A DNA stretch of 10,291 bases from Paraglomus occultum. Its lineage: Eukaryota > Glomeromycota > Glomeromycetes > Paraglomerales > Paraglomeraceae. Made by a program: the position numbers and the translations under genes. The DNA lies in NCBI GenBank assembly GCA_910592205.1, contig CAJVPJ010001357.1, forward strand, positions 1-10,291, written 5' to 3'. Below the pieces are notes generated by a model that was not told where the DNA came from, searched no databases, and saw nothing but the letters and a program-made list of their open reading frames with translations. Positions 1 to 9,550 of this stretch are shown piece after piece; within the stretch, counting starts at the first letter, position 1; every line of letters starts with the position of its first letter.

Positions 1-3000
1 TCGTTGCCTAATATATCATCTGCTCCAGATACCTCTTCAGCCATGATAACATCAGATTTGATTTTTGGAGACAAAGACTTGAGAAATTCGATAATGCTAA
101 TCATATAAACATCCTGCGATCTTTCAAGAATTCGGCGCGTCGTCTTGGAGATTACACTGGTTGAAACGTTAAACAACTCATCGCGAAGACACGTGATAGC
201 GTCTTGGTTATCGCTGGCATCAGCGATTTGATAAAGTCGCCGTTCGTTAATAGTGATAGATGTGATCCACCATTTAAAATACGTCATAGAATGGCTCAAT
301 ATGCTTTGTGTACCATATTCGACCAACTTCAAAACGATATTTCGACATGCGAGTGCTGTTTTTGCACATTCCAATCCTCCATCTTCAATCATTCTTTCAA
401 CCACTATTGCAGTAAGCATAAGTCCATCTCTTTGACTTCTGGTAAAGTAACTTAATGGAAATAACTGTAATAAATCGATAATAGTTCTTAATCGAACGCT
501 AATTATCAATCTTCCGTCCGCCTCCTGATTGAATCGCGGATCTTCCGAGTCATCGGAATCAAGTTCGGTATTGGTGTCTGTCATCTTAGCGCAATGAACC
601 GGAGTTATGCTGGCAGTCTCTGAAAATAAGTGTTCAGCGTCACTAAATATGGATCGACGATCCTTTGACGTAGAGATCAAGGACAGTATGAGTTCCAAGT
701 CAGAAAATAGTCTCGATGGCGATTTCGTGATCCGTGGTACAACAAATAGCATCTCCTTAAGACATACATCGAAAAAGACTTTCTTAATCGTAGGCAGTTC
801 ATAGAACTCAGCTGATCCAAAAATTTCCAAACATAATGTCTTCAGAGTATATTCAAGAGTATTGTTATTATTATAGTAACTATCCATATAACATCTAACT
901 ATGAATCGGGTTATGCGCTCAGCACTTTCCTTTGAGCCGTTATCACAAACAATGTCCAACCAATCAACAAAAAAGACCTTGGCAACGGCGAGTGTGTAGT
1001 TATCCGCGTTAATATCACATATCTTTCCACTCCAAGTAATTTTAGGATCAGGCATCTGGATTGTTTCCAGTACATCCGCGATTAACGTTGATTTCACATA
1101 ATTGATTTGGACATTTGCATCCGCTTGGGCAAAGTTGTGTGAGTGTGCATTAATTACCACTTTGATATGATGCATAAAGATTTGATAGGTTAAAACCTTG
1201 GCTCTAGGATCGTTTAATGTCCAACTCTTTATCCGAAAAGTGGCATGGGCAAAACTGACCCAATATGTTCCACATATTTCCGCAAGAGCCAAATGAATGG
1301 AAAGAGCAGCATAAATAAAGTGAGCCATATGTGAATGTTCAACATCAGCAAGCCCAATTATGGGGGAGACATAATTTTTAAAAAAATTTCTATATATAGT
1401 GTCGAATTTTGCTTCGTGAAATGAATCCAACTTAATGGAGCGTAAAAATGGAATGAATATTGGTATCAGTAATTCGAGTTGAGCGGAGCTTCCACGGTCT
1501 GATTTATTATTTCCCGAGTTCCTCCATCCTTCTAACGGGAGTCCTAAATTGTTCGCTTCCAAATTTTCCGAGTAAACTCGCTGAAATCGTTGGTCCATGA
1601 CTGATAACAGTTCAAGCACCTCATCTTCGCGTTGAGTTGACACACATACTGCAAACTCGCCCAGATATTCATTGCTATAAATCACACTCTTTAATACTGT
1701 CATCCAATTATTTGTGACTTCCACGGTACCAATTGCTTCGAGCAAGCTCACCAAATACAAGTTCAACGTGTGACTCTTGGAATAAACAGTGAGAAGCAAC
1801 CGTACAAATGTAGAGGCTTCCGCACGAACATCTTGTGCAGACATCAAGATGATCGGCCATATCTGCGTCAAGTGTGTTTCTACACTCTTGGTGTTAATCT
1901 TTAGGACGAGCGCTAAGAATTCTAAAAGTTCTCGCTGAAGATGACGGATCTTGTTTAATCTCTCTGTGCTCACTCCCACTAGTCTGGAAAGATTTTCGAG
2001 GAAACACTTGACTTCATGTATGGCATCGTCTCCGGGTCTGTACAAATCGTTCTCCAAAATCCGCAAAAGCTTGTTGATGGTTTCAAAAACCCGTCGCTTT
2101 GCTTGTATGATATCGTTGAGCTCACTATTGTCTTTCAACATAGCATTGAATGCGTTGCTCACTTTAGCCCATAATTTCAAGACAAAACTGCGCGCCGCAT
2201 TACGGTCTGCTGGCTGGCGTAAGAGACTACGGGTAAGTAGATCAGGAAGACTGCTAAGGCCTATTATGCATAGAATAGATAAGAAATACGTGAGCAGCTG
2301 ACATTACAGTTAAAGATAAAGGACAAGCAATAATGTCCGTGTGGAAAACGATGAATAATATAAGAAAACACAATAAACAAAAATCACAGAAGAAGTGAGT
2401 TTAAAAAAAAAGCCTTGCTTTCCGGTTTAGCACCAGTCCCATGGATTAAAGATGTCGCCCTTAAGCCAAAGATGACTTCATTACTTGTCCAAAGCCAGGA
2501 CAATATAAAGACGGATCATTAACTGTTTAATATACCATTCCTATATAAAGATAATTTGTCAATACATAGACAGGACTAACTTACATGCAATGGCTTCTTT
2601 GTCAAAAATAGTAGCCGAGTCGGCTATATTTGATATGACGTCGAGCAGGCTAGTAGTGAGAGGATTGGCTTTGGACACCTTTCCGGGAGCATCTTGATCG
2701 GTATTTGGCAGTTGTTCTTTGATAAAATCCTGTATAAAAATAGCAATTCCGACAATATTTTCAAATCGCATAATTGTTGCCTCGATCATTTCTGCGTTTT
2801 TCGATTGACTTCGTAGTACATGCAGCGAATAATTGGCTATGAGCATCGGTTTTAGAAGTTTTATAACAACCGTGTCATACACCTGTCAATAAGAAAGTAG
2901 TGAGTCACTGTAATTTATAAGTACGTATTATGGGTTATAATAGTATTCACGTCAATTACCTTTCGCGCGTTTGTCGCTGCGATGATCGCTTTCTCGTAAA

Positions 3001-3849
3001 AATCTGCTGCGGTGAACAACCATTCAATTAATATCTTTTCCATATGTTCGTCTGTTTCAGTCATGATATCTTCTCTTTTATACAAAGTGCAAACATTTAG
3101 GAACAGAGCCGTCAGATGCTCAAATGAAGGTCTGAATAGTCTATGTTGAGACTCGGCAAGTAATCGGAAGCATTCAGTTGCGACTGTCACAGTGCCAGTG
3201 ACCTGATGAGTAATTTGTTGTTCAGTGGCAACGTATTCTGCTAATGATATGAGTGGGATTGTGAGAGGCGATTTAGAAATAACGACCCTCATATGCTCTG
3301 TCGGACGTTTATGAATTGTACTGTCATTGATGCAAGAGAGAATGCTATGAAGAAAACGCCAATAATCTTGATTGAGATAGACAGGTTGATTGACACTAAT
3401 ATAGGCAAAATATACATTAATATATATTGATATTGGTGGGCAGTCAGAGTAAAACTTCGGACGTAATAATAATACTAAATTACAATACAGAGTTGAGGAC
3501 GAAAATTGATCGAATGAAATGATAAATTCGACAATACCCGTGCCCAGTAAAATTATTATAATGGTCACATTAAATACTCACTCCTCACATTACGTACGGT
3601 TCCCTAACGATAGTTTTGTCATATTTATCGTTGAATTACTTGCCTCTTTGATTCTTTCTTTCCGCATGATTTGATTAGGGATGAACTCACCCATTCCGCC
3701 AGATATTCTCCCTTATTGGGAAATATAATATCAGGCGAATTCCATGTATTAAGCGCTATCGCTAGTTTGCTCTCATGAGAAAGCTTTGAAGATTTGAGTG
3801 ATTGAACAACGTTCTCTGAGGTCGTGGTAATGGTAATGCTATGAATCAT
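1..3849 (-). CDS. URB2: URB2/Npa2-like ribosome biogenesis factor, 3' part outside window
   Basis: Spliced model on the minus strand: exons 3849-3644, 3395-2960, 2882-2585 and 2260-1, giving 1066 codons with no stop and running off the left edge. The start is the only in-frame ATG before an upstream stop near 3928. Residues 28-58 carry the pattern KLxxAxxxW...FPNKxxxLxxW...SL (W36, P44, N45, K46, W53), which matches my memory of the URB2 N terminus. The YWRFLHSIL stretch after the first intron also fits that family. The rest is alpha-helical and Leu-rich, as expected for a solenoid scaffold, with an acidic stretch (TELDSDDSEDP) near residue 875. Known URB2 proteins are about 1170-1520 residues, so the C-terminal Urb2/Npa2 domain should lie beyond position 1. 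In yeast, Urb2 is a nucleolar pre-60S assembly factor that works with Npa1/Urb1. Intron phases all agree. The exact acceptor at 2261 was chosen because the nearer CAG at 2298 leads to an immediate stop. The reading frame is certain; the family name rests on the short N-terminal match. Confidence 0.75.
3396..3643 (-). other. GC-AG intron 1 of the URB2-like gene (248 nt)
   Basis: The exon ends AAGAG and the intron opens with GCAAGT, the usual strong context of rare GC donors. It ends TATATTAG before TGTCAATC. Joining AG to T makes a Ser codon and keeps the frame. The overlapping GT donor three bases downstream (CAA|GTAATT) leaves phase 0, and I found no good phase-0 acceptor near the conserved YWRFLHSIL region. 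The intron is stop-free in part and encodes a hydrophobic, unconserved stretch, which is why it is not counted as exon. Confidence 0.6.
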
Positions 3850-3858
3850 AATGAACAG

Positions 3859-3871
3859 ATGAGAAATTGGA
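3859..3871. repeat. 13-bp direct repeat, left flank of the MITE-like element
   Basis: ATGAGAAATTGGA, identical to 4021-4033 on the other side of the 149-bp element. It could be a target-site duplication, though 13 bp is unusual for the superfamily the inverted repeats suggest. Confidence 0.75.
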
Positions 3872-4020
3872 ACTACCCCAGGATCACCATCAAAAAATTT
3901 ACGGACACATGACTGCAGTGGGTGAATTTATGGAAGCAAATTTTAATTTTTGTTAAACTCAAATCTTACATATATAAATAATCACGTGTCCGTAAATTTT
4001 TGATGGCGATGCTGGGAAAA
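3872..4020. mobile_element. MITE-like non-autonomous element with Tc1/mariner-type TIRs
   Basis: Arms at about 3877-3914 and 3981-4018 are inverted copies sharing CCATCAAAAA and TTTACGGACAC. They differ by four substitutions and one A in an A-run over about 37 nt. The inner part (about 66 nt) is AT-rich and has no coding capacity. A TIR with CAG near its outer end and a ...TTTACGGACAC core resembles Tc1/mariner elements; this is recognition by pattern, not a database match. Instead of a TA target duplication it is flanked by 13-bp direct repeats. It lies 22 bp upstream of the URB2-like start codon, in the promoter or 5' UTR of that gene. Confidence 0.65.
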
Positions 4021-4033
4021 ATGAGAAATTGGA
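4021..4033. repeat. 13-bp direct repeat, right flank of the MITE-like element
   Basis: ATGAGAAATTGGA, the exact partner of 3859-3871. The sequence immediately outside the two copies differs, so the identity is confined to the 13 bases. Confidence 0.75.
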
Positions 4034-5340
4034 TTGTGAACATGTGATTATCAGAATTTCTATGCGATTTCCCAAACCCCAGATTAACTAAAGATTTACA
4101 TTCTAAGTGCTGCTGCAGCTTATTCAAGTTCCTGCCAAATTTGACAAACTTTGATGCGCTTGGTCACCGAAACAGATACAGGGTGTTATATAATGGAGAT
4201 AAAAATGAGGTTGATACCCAGTCGGCGAACTGAGCTTGCTTTTTCTTTTGGCGATATGGAATCAATTCGTAATAGCTACACCATATCTTCCTGGCCAGAG
4301 TAATTTTTTGCTATGAACTTTAGATAGTCGCCTGAAAAGGTGGGATATTCTCAAGTACGGCATTGCGACATCGGCTATGTATATTTCCTTATTGCTGTAT
4401 TGCTGGAATACATCGATCCCAACTTAAACTGTGATTAGCAATCTGAAAACCTTCAAAGCTTCAATAGGCAATTTAATTACAATATGACGCTTTGTTACAG
4501 TTACAGGTATTTCTAATTGCAGCCAAATCTATTTTAGAGCTTACATGCACTTGCTCGTTCATGTAATCAATACGTTCACACTTGCGACATTGACAAAGCA
4601 AATTTCCATTTTTTTAACGTCCACGATAATTATAGCTTGGTTTGGTTGCAGACTGCTACATCATAATTATTCCACTTCTTAAAAACCGATACTAATGAGA
4701 CTATGCATTTCATTCATAATGTAGTATTAGTATTATTAGGGTATTGAAATTCATATTGCTATGGTATAATATTCGTTATTCGTCAGTTGGAACACGTGAA
4801 ATCACGATTTGTGCGCTGTCGCCGATACAGCTCGATTAGTCCGGACTTGGTAAACTGGTTCTCGTCGACGTTCAGCTCATAAAGTACTTCGTTAAACTTG
4901 AAAGAATGACAATGATGACTGTTGAATTCCTTTTAAAAGAAAGATGGTAATTTTTATATTTATTAAGATAATAAACAAGTCTTTCTTACGCACCGAAAAC
5001 GTCCGTGCCCAATGACCGCTCGAATTCATGAACAATGCAATTATCTTTAACGTGAGAAACTAGTCTGTGTTGGAGGTGATGGTTCTGAGAAGCAATTCGG
5101 CTATTGTTTAATTAAAACATTCTTGCCTGCAATACGTCCCGGTTTGATTAAATTGATACAGGCAATCACCCAATATTTGATAAATCTGGCCACGCTTTTA
5201 CAGTTTTCCTAATAGAGTCACGAGTTTCTTCGTCATCTGAATAGTACTGCGCCGATTTAACATTCGATGTTGTGACCACATTCAATCAAGGATTGGAAGT
5301 TCACCATCCGAGCCGCACATCGTCATCAACAAAAAAAAAT
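4034..5340. other. Intergenic region between divergent genes; no supported gene
   Basis: About 1.3 kb separating the divergent URB2-like and bromodomain genes. No reading frame longer than about 60 codons is supported on either strand, and no tRNA or rRNA was seen. The minus strand between about 5326 and 4260 has several short open stretches that read like protein, including a Cys-rich one near 4600-4480. They lie in different frames with stops between them, and their lengths are what chance gives at this base composition. A TAGTATTAGTATTA motif lies at 4722-4735. The promoter of the bromodomain gene must lie towards the right end; I see no clear core element. Confidence 0.6.
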
Positions 5341-8300
5341 ATGGGTGAGAATAAGAAAGACAAAAAAAACCAAACTAAAAAGCGACCTTCTACTTCCGAA
5401 GGTAATGGATCCAACACTTTGTCACACTCCTTTATTTAACTGAGAAGGTCTTTTGTTTTCCTTCATCATACGTAACCAACCTCTCGCTTACGGTCATATT
5501 CATCGTCATAACCAGTATTAAAAAAAATCCTATTATTTATCCTCGAATTAGTAGAACAAAAATCTCCACATAGGATAAAGATATCTCTCAAATTAAAGAA
5601 AAGGGACGATACTGATAACCAGAAGAACGTCAGAATACCTGCAACGAAACATTACAAGGAGACATCTACCGCGACAAAGGATCATAGGCAAACTAAGCGT
5701 CGAAGGACAGAGAACTATGGAGCCCAGCTACCAGACATGCACAAGCCGCCCAAGCTGAAAATAAGGCTAAAGCCTTCGACTACGATGGCAACAGCATCAA
5801 CAACAACATCAAGAACGACAATAACTACAGCAAAGCCAGCAAAAACAAGAATAACAACAGTGACGCCGCCGACGCAGGTACGTCCTCCAGCAACACCGCC
5901 TCCACCGACGCCACCACCTCCACCACCTTCAATCACCAAGACGCCCACAAATGTAATAAAGGCACTAACAACAAAGATTGATATGAAGGGATCTAACACT
6001 ATTAAGCCGGATACTTCCTCCTCCAGTAAATATAAAAGTAATGACAAGACTAGAAAAGATGCCCCTACAGGTAATTGTTAGGATATCACCATGAAATGAT
6101 GATTTGGGGTTACTTTCTCCATTATTAATTGATTACAGTCAATAAAGTCAATAGACGTCCAGGAAAAACGAACATCGAACAAGCAATTCGAAAGGAACGT
6201 GTTTCCAATAAAGCGCAAGAAATTCGCAAAGAACGCGTTTCTAATAAATTGCGTACTAATCACAAGAAGCGTAAGGATCTTGTGAGTGTTATGAATAAAT
6301 TATTGGATGCATTTGTCAAGTGAGTGGTGAATTGTTTCGATGTTTTTTTTAAACAAGTCATATATTTTCATTGATGTATTTATGTGTTGTCATATGATTT
6401 TTGTAGTGTATACCTATTTAACAATCTATTGTCATTGCAATCTAATTAATAGGAAAGATGCATACGGTTTCTTCCTTGAACCAGTCGATACGGAAATGGT
6501 CACCGACTACTTGACGATCATAAAACAACCGATGGACTTTGGTACAATGAGGCGAAAAGTAGCAAAAAATGAATATCAAACAATGGATCACTTCAAGGTC
6601 AACCACTCGTTAGTATGCTAAACACTCTTGTATTCCGTCATTTAATAACATAACCATGCTTCAATCGACAATAGGCTGAATTCGCTTTGGTCTGTAACAA
6701 CGCCAAAACTTATAATGCTCCAGAGACAATTTACTATAAATGTGCAGATAAGATATGGCAATATGGTGAAAAGGCTATTGAAAGAGAAAAGAATGCGTTA
6801 ATATTGGAGGAAGAGAGGGCAAAAGCTAAACAAATGGAAGAGGATATTGACATTGAATCAGTGGCTGAAGGTGGTATAAAAGGCAATAAGGTTTGTACAT
6901 TAATTTATTTTTATGAATGAAGCAGTGGTTTTGACAATAAGTACTGAATATTACAAATCATTCTATAGTCAGTCAGCGAAGCAGGTATCTTGCCATTTGG
7001 TGTGTCAATTGGATGGTGAGTTTCTATTAACGTTTGAAACCTTACTAAATCCTAATGCATTTTTAGGCTCCTCTACAACAAAAGGCACCAAGCAATCAAA
7101 GAAATCGAAGCGCAATGACAGTGGACGTGGCCATATGTATTGTTCGGATGGTTCATTTGATATATGTATGTATTCTTTATGCACAACGTAGTGAACTAAT
7201 TCCTACCAATAATGTTACCATGTAAAACTGCTACAATATAACTTATGTACAGCATTATATGAATACTGAATAGATAAATTAAAGCGGAATATGCATTCGA
7301 AGTAGTCTCTAAGTAATGCACCATCATTATTGTTATTCATAACCCATAATTAATACGTCTATTACTTTTTTTGTCATTTTTCGTCTTAGCCTTTTATCTG
7401 AAGAGGATGGAGAAACCAGAATCATTTGGACGGACACCTTTGCTTACGGTCATATCGTCCTCTAGGTTGATAGGCGAACTCATTGAGCGCGAAGGTAAAA
7501 GCAGCCTCAGTAGTTTCAGTATTATCGTTCTTTTTTCAGTTGACTCTGGATGTAACAATGAAATGATGTTAAGTACATGTACATATGACGGCTGTTTGAA
7601 ATATCGTTTTATGGCTGTCATACCAATATATTCAATGATCATCTGGATTGGAAGTACATATATGTTCGTTGAAACACCACTTTCTGACAATGCTATTCTT
7701 TCTATATCAGCGACTTTCCTAGACTATGGTCCATATGCTACACTCGGGATAGACCCTCCTCAAATCTCGACACAGGGCATGTCGCACATGTACAACCTAT
7801 ACGGCGATGAAAGAGGTTATGCATACGCAAGGAGTTTACGCACCTTTGTCCAAGGTATCGGACCGGAAATTGAGGAATATGTAGAGAATACTCTTGACAA
7901 TTTGTCACGTGGTGCTATGAGCATAGATAAGAAAGTAGCATCTTTATGTAAAAAGGATATATTTCCAGAAGACGAAAAGATGTCAGCTATCGTATCAAAT
8001 AATGAACTTGGACAAGTGGATGTGCTAAAAGAACTTGAGAATATAAGAAATGCTCCCGGTTTTAGGAGGATGATATCTGACTTGGAAAAGTGGAGTACTG
8101 AGAAAATAGATATTCACATGTTGGGCGTGGATCTGAACAGTCAACCGGTACCTAAGATGAGGAATAGTCGACAAAATACTGCTGGTTAGTAGAAATAGTG
8201 GAAATTGGATGATGTGTGTAATTATTCATATATGGCTGATTATTCTTGCTTAATATGTTTAGGATGGAAGTGTGCGAATTGTCTGACTTCTGTTACTCCT

Positions 8301-8588
8301 GGGTGGAGAGCCGGTGAGACTCCAGAGCAGAAGTTATGTAATGGTAGGTTATCGGGGTGATGGTGAACGGTCGATAGTAAGAGTTTTCATGGTTTAGTTA
8401 ATTTAACTATGGGCCAGCTCGATACCCATATGGCTACGTTTTAATTCACTCTTAACACATTACTTTCGAATTTCATTGTTTGTCATCCTATTTTAGCATG
8501 TGGTCTGTATTATGCAAAGAATAAGTCTCATAGACCAGCCAATCTATGGCAGAACCAAGTTGGTGCAATCACTCAGAAGGATCATTGA
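5341..8588 (+). CDS. BRD7/9-like bromodomain protein with C-terminal GATA zinc finger
   Basis: Twelve exons: 5341-5401, 5552-6070, 6139-6319, 6453-6597, 6675-6890, 6985-7015, 7067-7165, 7390-7494, 7540-7572, 7711-8184, 8263-8343 and 8497-8588. They join in one frame of 678 residues plus TGA. Residues 1-125 are basic and Thr-rich, and 126-146 are Pro-rich. A duplicated IRKERVSNK sits near 210-230. The bromodomain spans about 235-345, with the IIKQPMDFGTM ZA-loop motif (276-286) and acetyl-lysine-binding Asn N316 in NNAKTYN, as in BRD9. A charged helix follows (about 340-370). The C-terminal block 465-600 (FLDYGPYATLG, STQGMSHMY, YGDERGYAYA) belongs to fungal BRD7/9 homologues as I recall them. 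A GATA finger uses C625, C628, C647 and C650 (C-X2-C-X18-C-X2-C). The likely role is a nuclear SWI/SNF-type remodeller subunit reading acetylated histones; this is inferred from family. The start has A at -3 and G at +4. Least certain are exon 9 and the donor at 6598. Confidence 0.9.
6186..6248 (+). repeat. Duplicated IRKERVSNK motif inside exon 3
   Basis: Two copies of a nine-residue basic motif at 6186-6212 and 6222-6248 (36-nt period) lie just before the bromodomain. The copies differ at four bases, all synonymous third positions (cga/cgc, aag/aaa, cgt/cgc, tcc/tct). The protein repeat is therefore preserved while the DNA has drifted. It forms part of a basic helix-like stretch that may contact nucleic acid or act in nuclear import; function is not established. 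Confidence 0.8.
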
Positions 8589-8877
8589 TGTTATTTGTAA
8601 ATAGACATTAGATGTTATCATGAATTGTTGTCTTCACGACAAGTGTATGGATATTAGGCATTCTTAGCCGTTGGTGGGATGTTGTATAAAAAGTTGCAAA
8701 ATTTTCTGAGTTTCTCTTGCTGTACTGTTTGTCATTCCAGTTGCTGTAATAAATTTGTAATATAGTGATTTCATATGGGGGTGCTGCAACAAAACCAAGT
8801 GAACGTTTGGTTACTGAACTCAAAATGGCTGGTGTAGTTGTAAACTGATGATGTTTTGAAACACTTGACACAGCAGC
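8589..8877 (+). other. 3' UTR and downstream flank of the bromodomain gene
   Basis: No conserved coding signal after the TGA. An 87-codon open frame on the opposite strand (8871-8608) starts inside repeat copy A and has no recognisable motif, so it is not called as a gene. Confidence 0.55.
8748..8753 (+). promoter_or_regulatory. Putative poly(A) signal AATAAA
   Basis: A canonical AATAAA lies 160 nt after the stop codon of the bromodomain gene. It is the first such hexamer after the stop and is followed by T- and A-rich sequence. In AT-rich DNA this hexamer also occurs by chance. Confidence 0.45.
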
Positions 8878-9222
8878 AATAATAATAATAATAATAATAA
8901 TATACTAATACTAGTGCTTGTAGGACTATTATTCCTATTATTATTATTCTTATGTCAGAATGTAACTAACATTAGTATTAGTATTAGATACTGTATAGAG
9001 TGACTGAATATGAAGTTGAATAACACGATTAATATAGAATTATGTCTACATGAAGGCACCCGCACAGTCAGAAGTATTCTTAAAAAAAACGTGGTGAGAA
9101 AATTACTCCGTAAACCCTCAGGAATATCAAGATAAAGAAAAAACCACTTACAAATTTATCAAAACAACAAAAGTTATAATCAACAATAAACACTAAAAAC
9201 TTGAAGAATATAAAGCAAAAGG
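8775..9222 (+). repeat. Diverged direct repeat, copy A
   Basis: Shares collinear blocks with copy B at 9551-10056. GCTGCAACAAAACCA is followed by AGTGAAC (8783 onward). A block near 8921-8945 resembles B near 9739-9760. A block from about 9060 has AGTATTCTTAAAAAAA, then CAGGAATATCAAGAT, AAATTTATCAA and AAAACTTGAAGA in the same order. Both copies can be read as AATKP in the first block and (V/I)RSILKK in the later block, suggesting descent from one coding element. Copy A carries an (AAT)8 tract and several stops. The element is not identified. Confidence 0.6.
8878..8901 (+). repeat. (AAT)8 microsatellite
   Basis: Eight perfect AAT units inside repeat copy A. An ATT-rich stretch follows at about 8935-8947, so the single strand could fold back on itself. 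Confidence 0.95.
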
Positions 9223-9322
9223 TATAGCCGCTTTTTTTATTGTTGTTGTTTAATATTAATATAATAATAAATAGTCAATAATAATAATAATAATATCACA
9301 GTTTAAGTAATACTAATACTAA
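8903..9322. repeat. Cluster of TAGTAT / ATACTA motifs in both orientations
   Basis: TACTAATACTAG at 8903-8914, ATTAGTATTAGTATTAG at 8971-8987 and TAATACTAATACTAA at 9308-9322. A further copy, TAGTATTAGTATTA, lies far away at 4722-4735. The first and second form an inverted pair about 56 nt apart. The sequence between 9223 and 9550 otherwise contains only AT-rich DNA with no gene. Confidence 0.7.
9277..9294 (+). repeat. (AAT)6 microsatellite
   Basis: Six perfect AAT units between repeat copies A and B, preceded by ATAATAATAA at 9261-9270. Confidence 0.95.
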
Positions 9323-9550
9323 GCCAACTCAACTTCAGTCACATGAAGGCAATCAATAATGGATTATTACATTATTCTCATTGTAAGCAGTCTTCTTAGA
9401 AACGTTGGTTTTTTCATGATAAATTGGCTAAAAATATAGTATTCAGCTGTCGATTGAACGTTATATTAATAATTGCTACAGTCATCTATTACTATCAATA
9501 TTATACTACACCTAATATGCTTTATCGCCCCTCCCTCCTTCACTTAGACA

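Noticed and set aside
204-804. Plus-strand frames at 204-455, 253-435 and 607-804
   Set aside because: All lie opposite the continuous URB2-like exon, which is open for over 750 codons and carries the coding signal.
2297-2300. Acceptor CAG at 2300-2298 for URB2-like intron 3
   Set aside because: Joining from the donor at 2584 gives a frame that stops at TAG after 13 codons. The AATAG acceptor at 2261 restores the long open frame.
1951-2301. Plus-strand 116-codon frame
   Set aside because: Antisense to the long open exon 4 of the URB2-like gene, with no recognisable motif and no splice support.
3396-3568. Coding extension upstream of URB2-like exon 2 with hydrophobic residues
   Set aside because: It is open by chance, begins at no plausible splice site, and resembles nothing in the family. 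It fits better as intron.
5715-6047. Minus-strand 110-codon frame rich in Gly and Val
   Set aside because: It is the antisense of the Thr/Pro-rich exon 2 of the bromodomain gene. The Gly runs are only the complement of Pro codons.
7394-7690. Minus-strand 98-codon frame
   Set aside because: Overlaps exons 8-9 of the bromodomain gene and their introns; no motif and no independent evidence.
8608-8871. Minus-strand 87-codon frame downstream of the bromodomain gene
   Set aside because: Composition is unremarkable, there is no family match, and it overlaps the 3' UTR and the start of repeat copy A. Length is within chance for this region.
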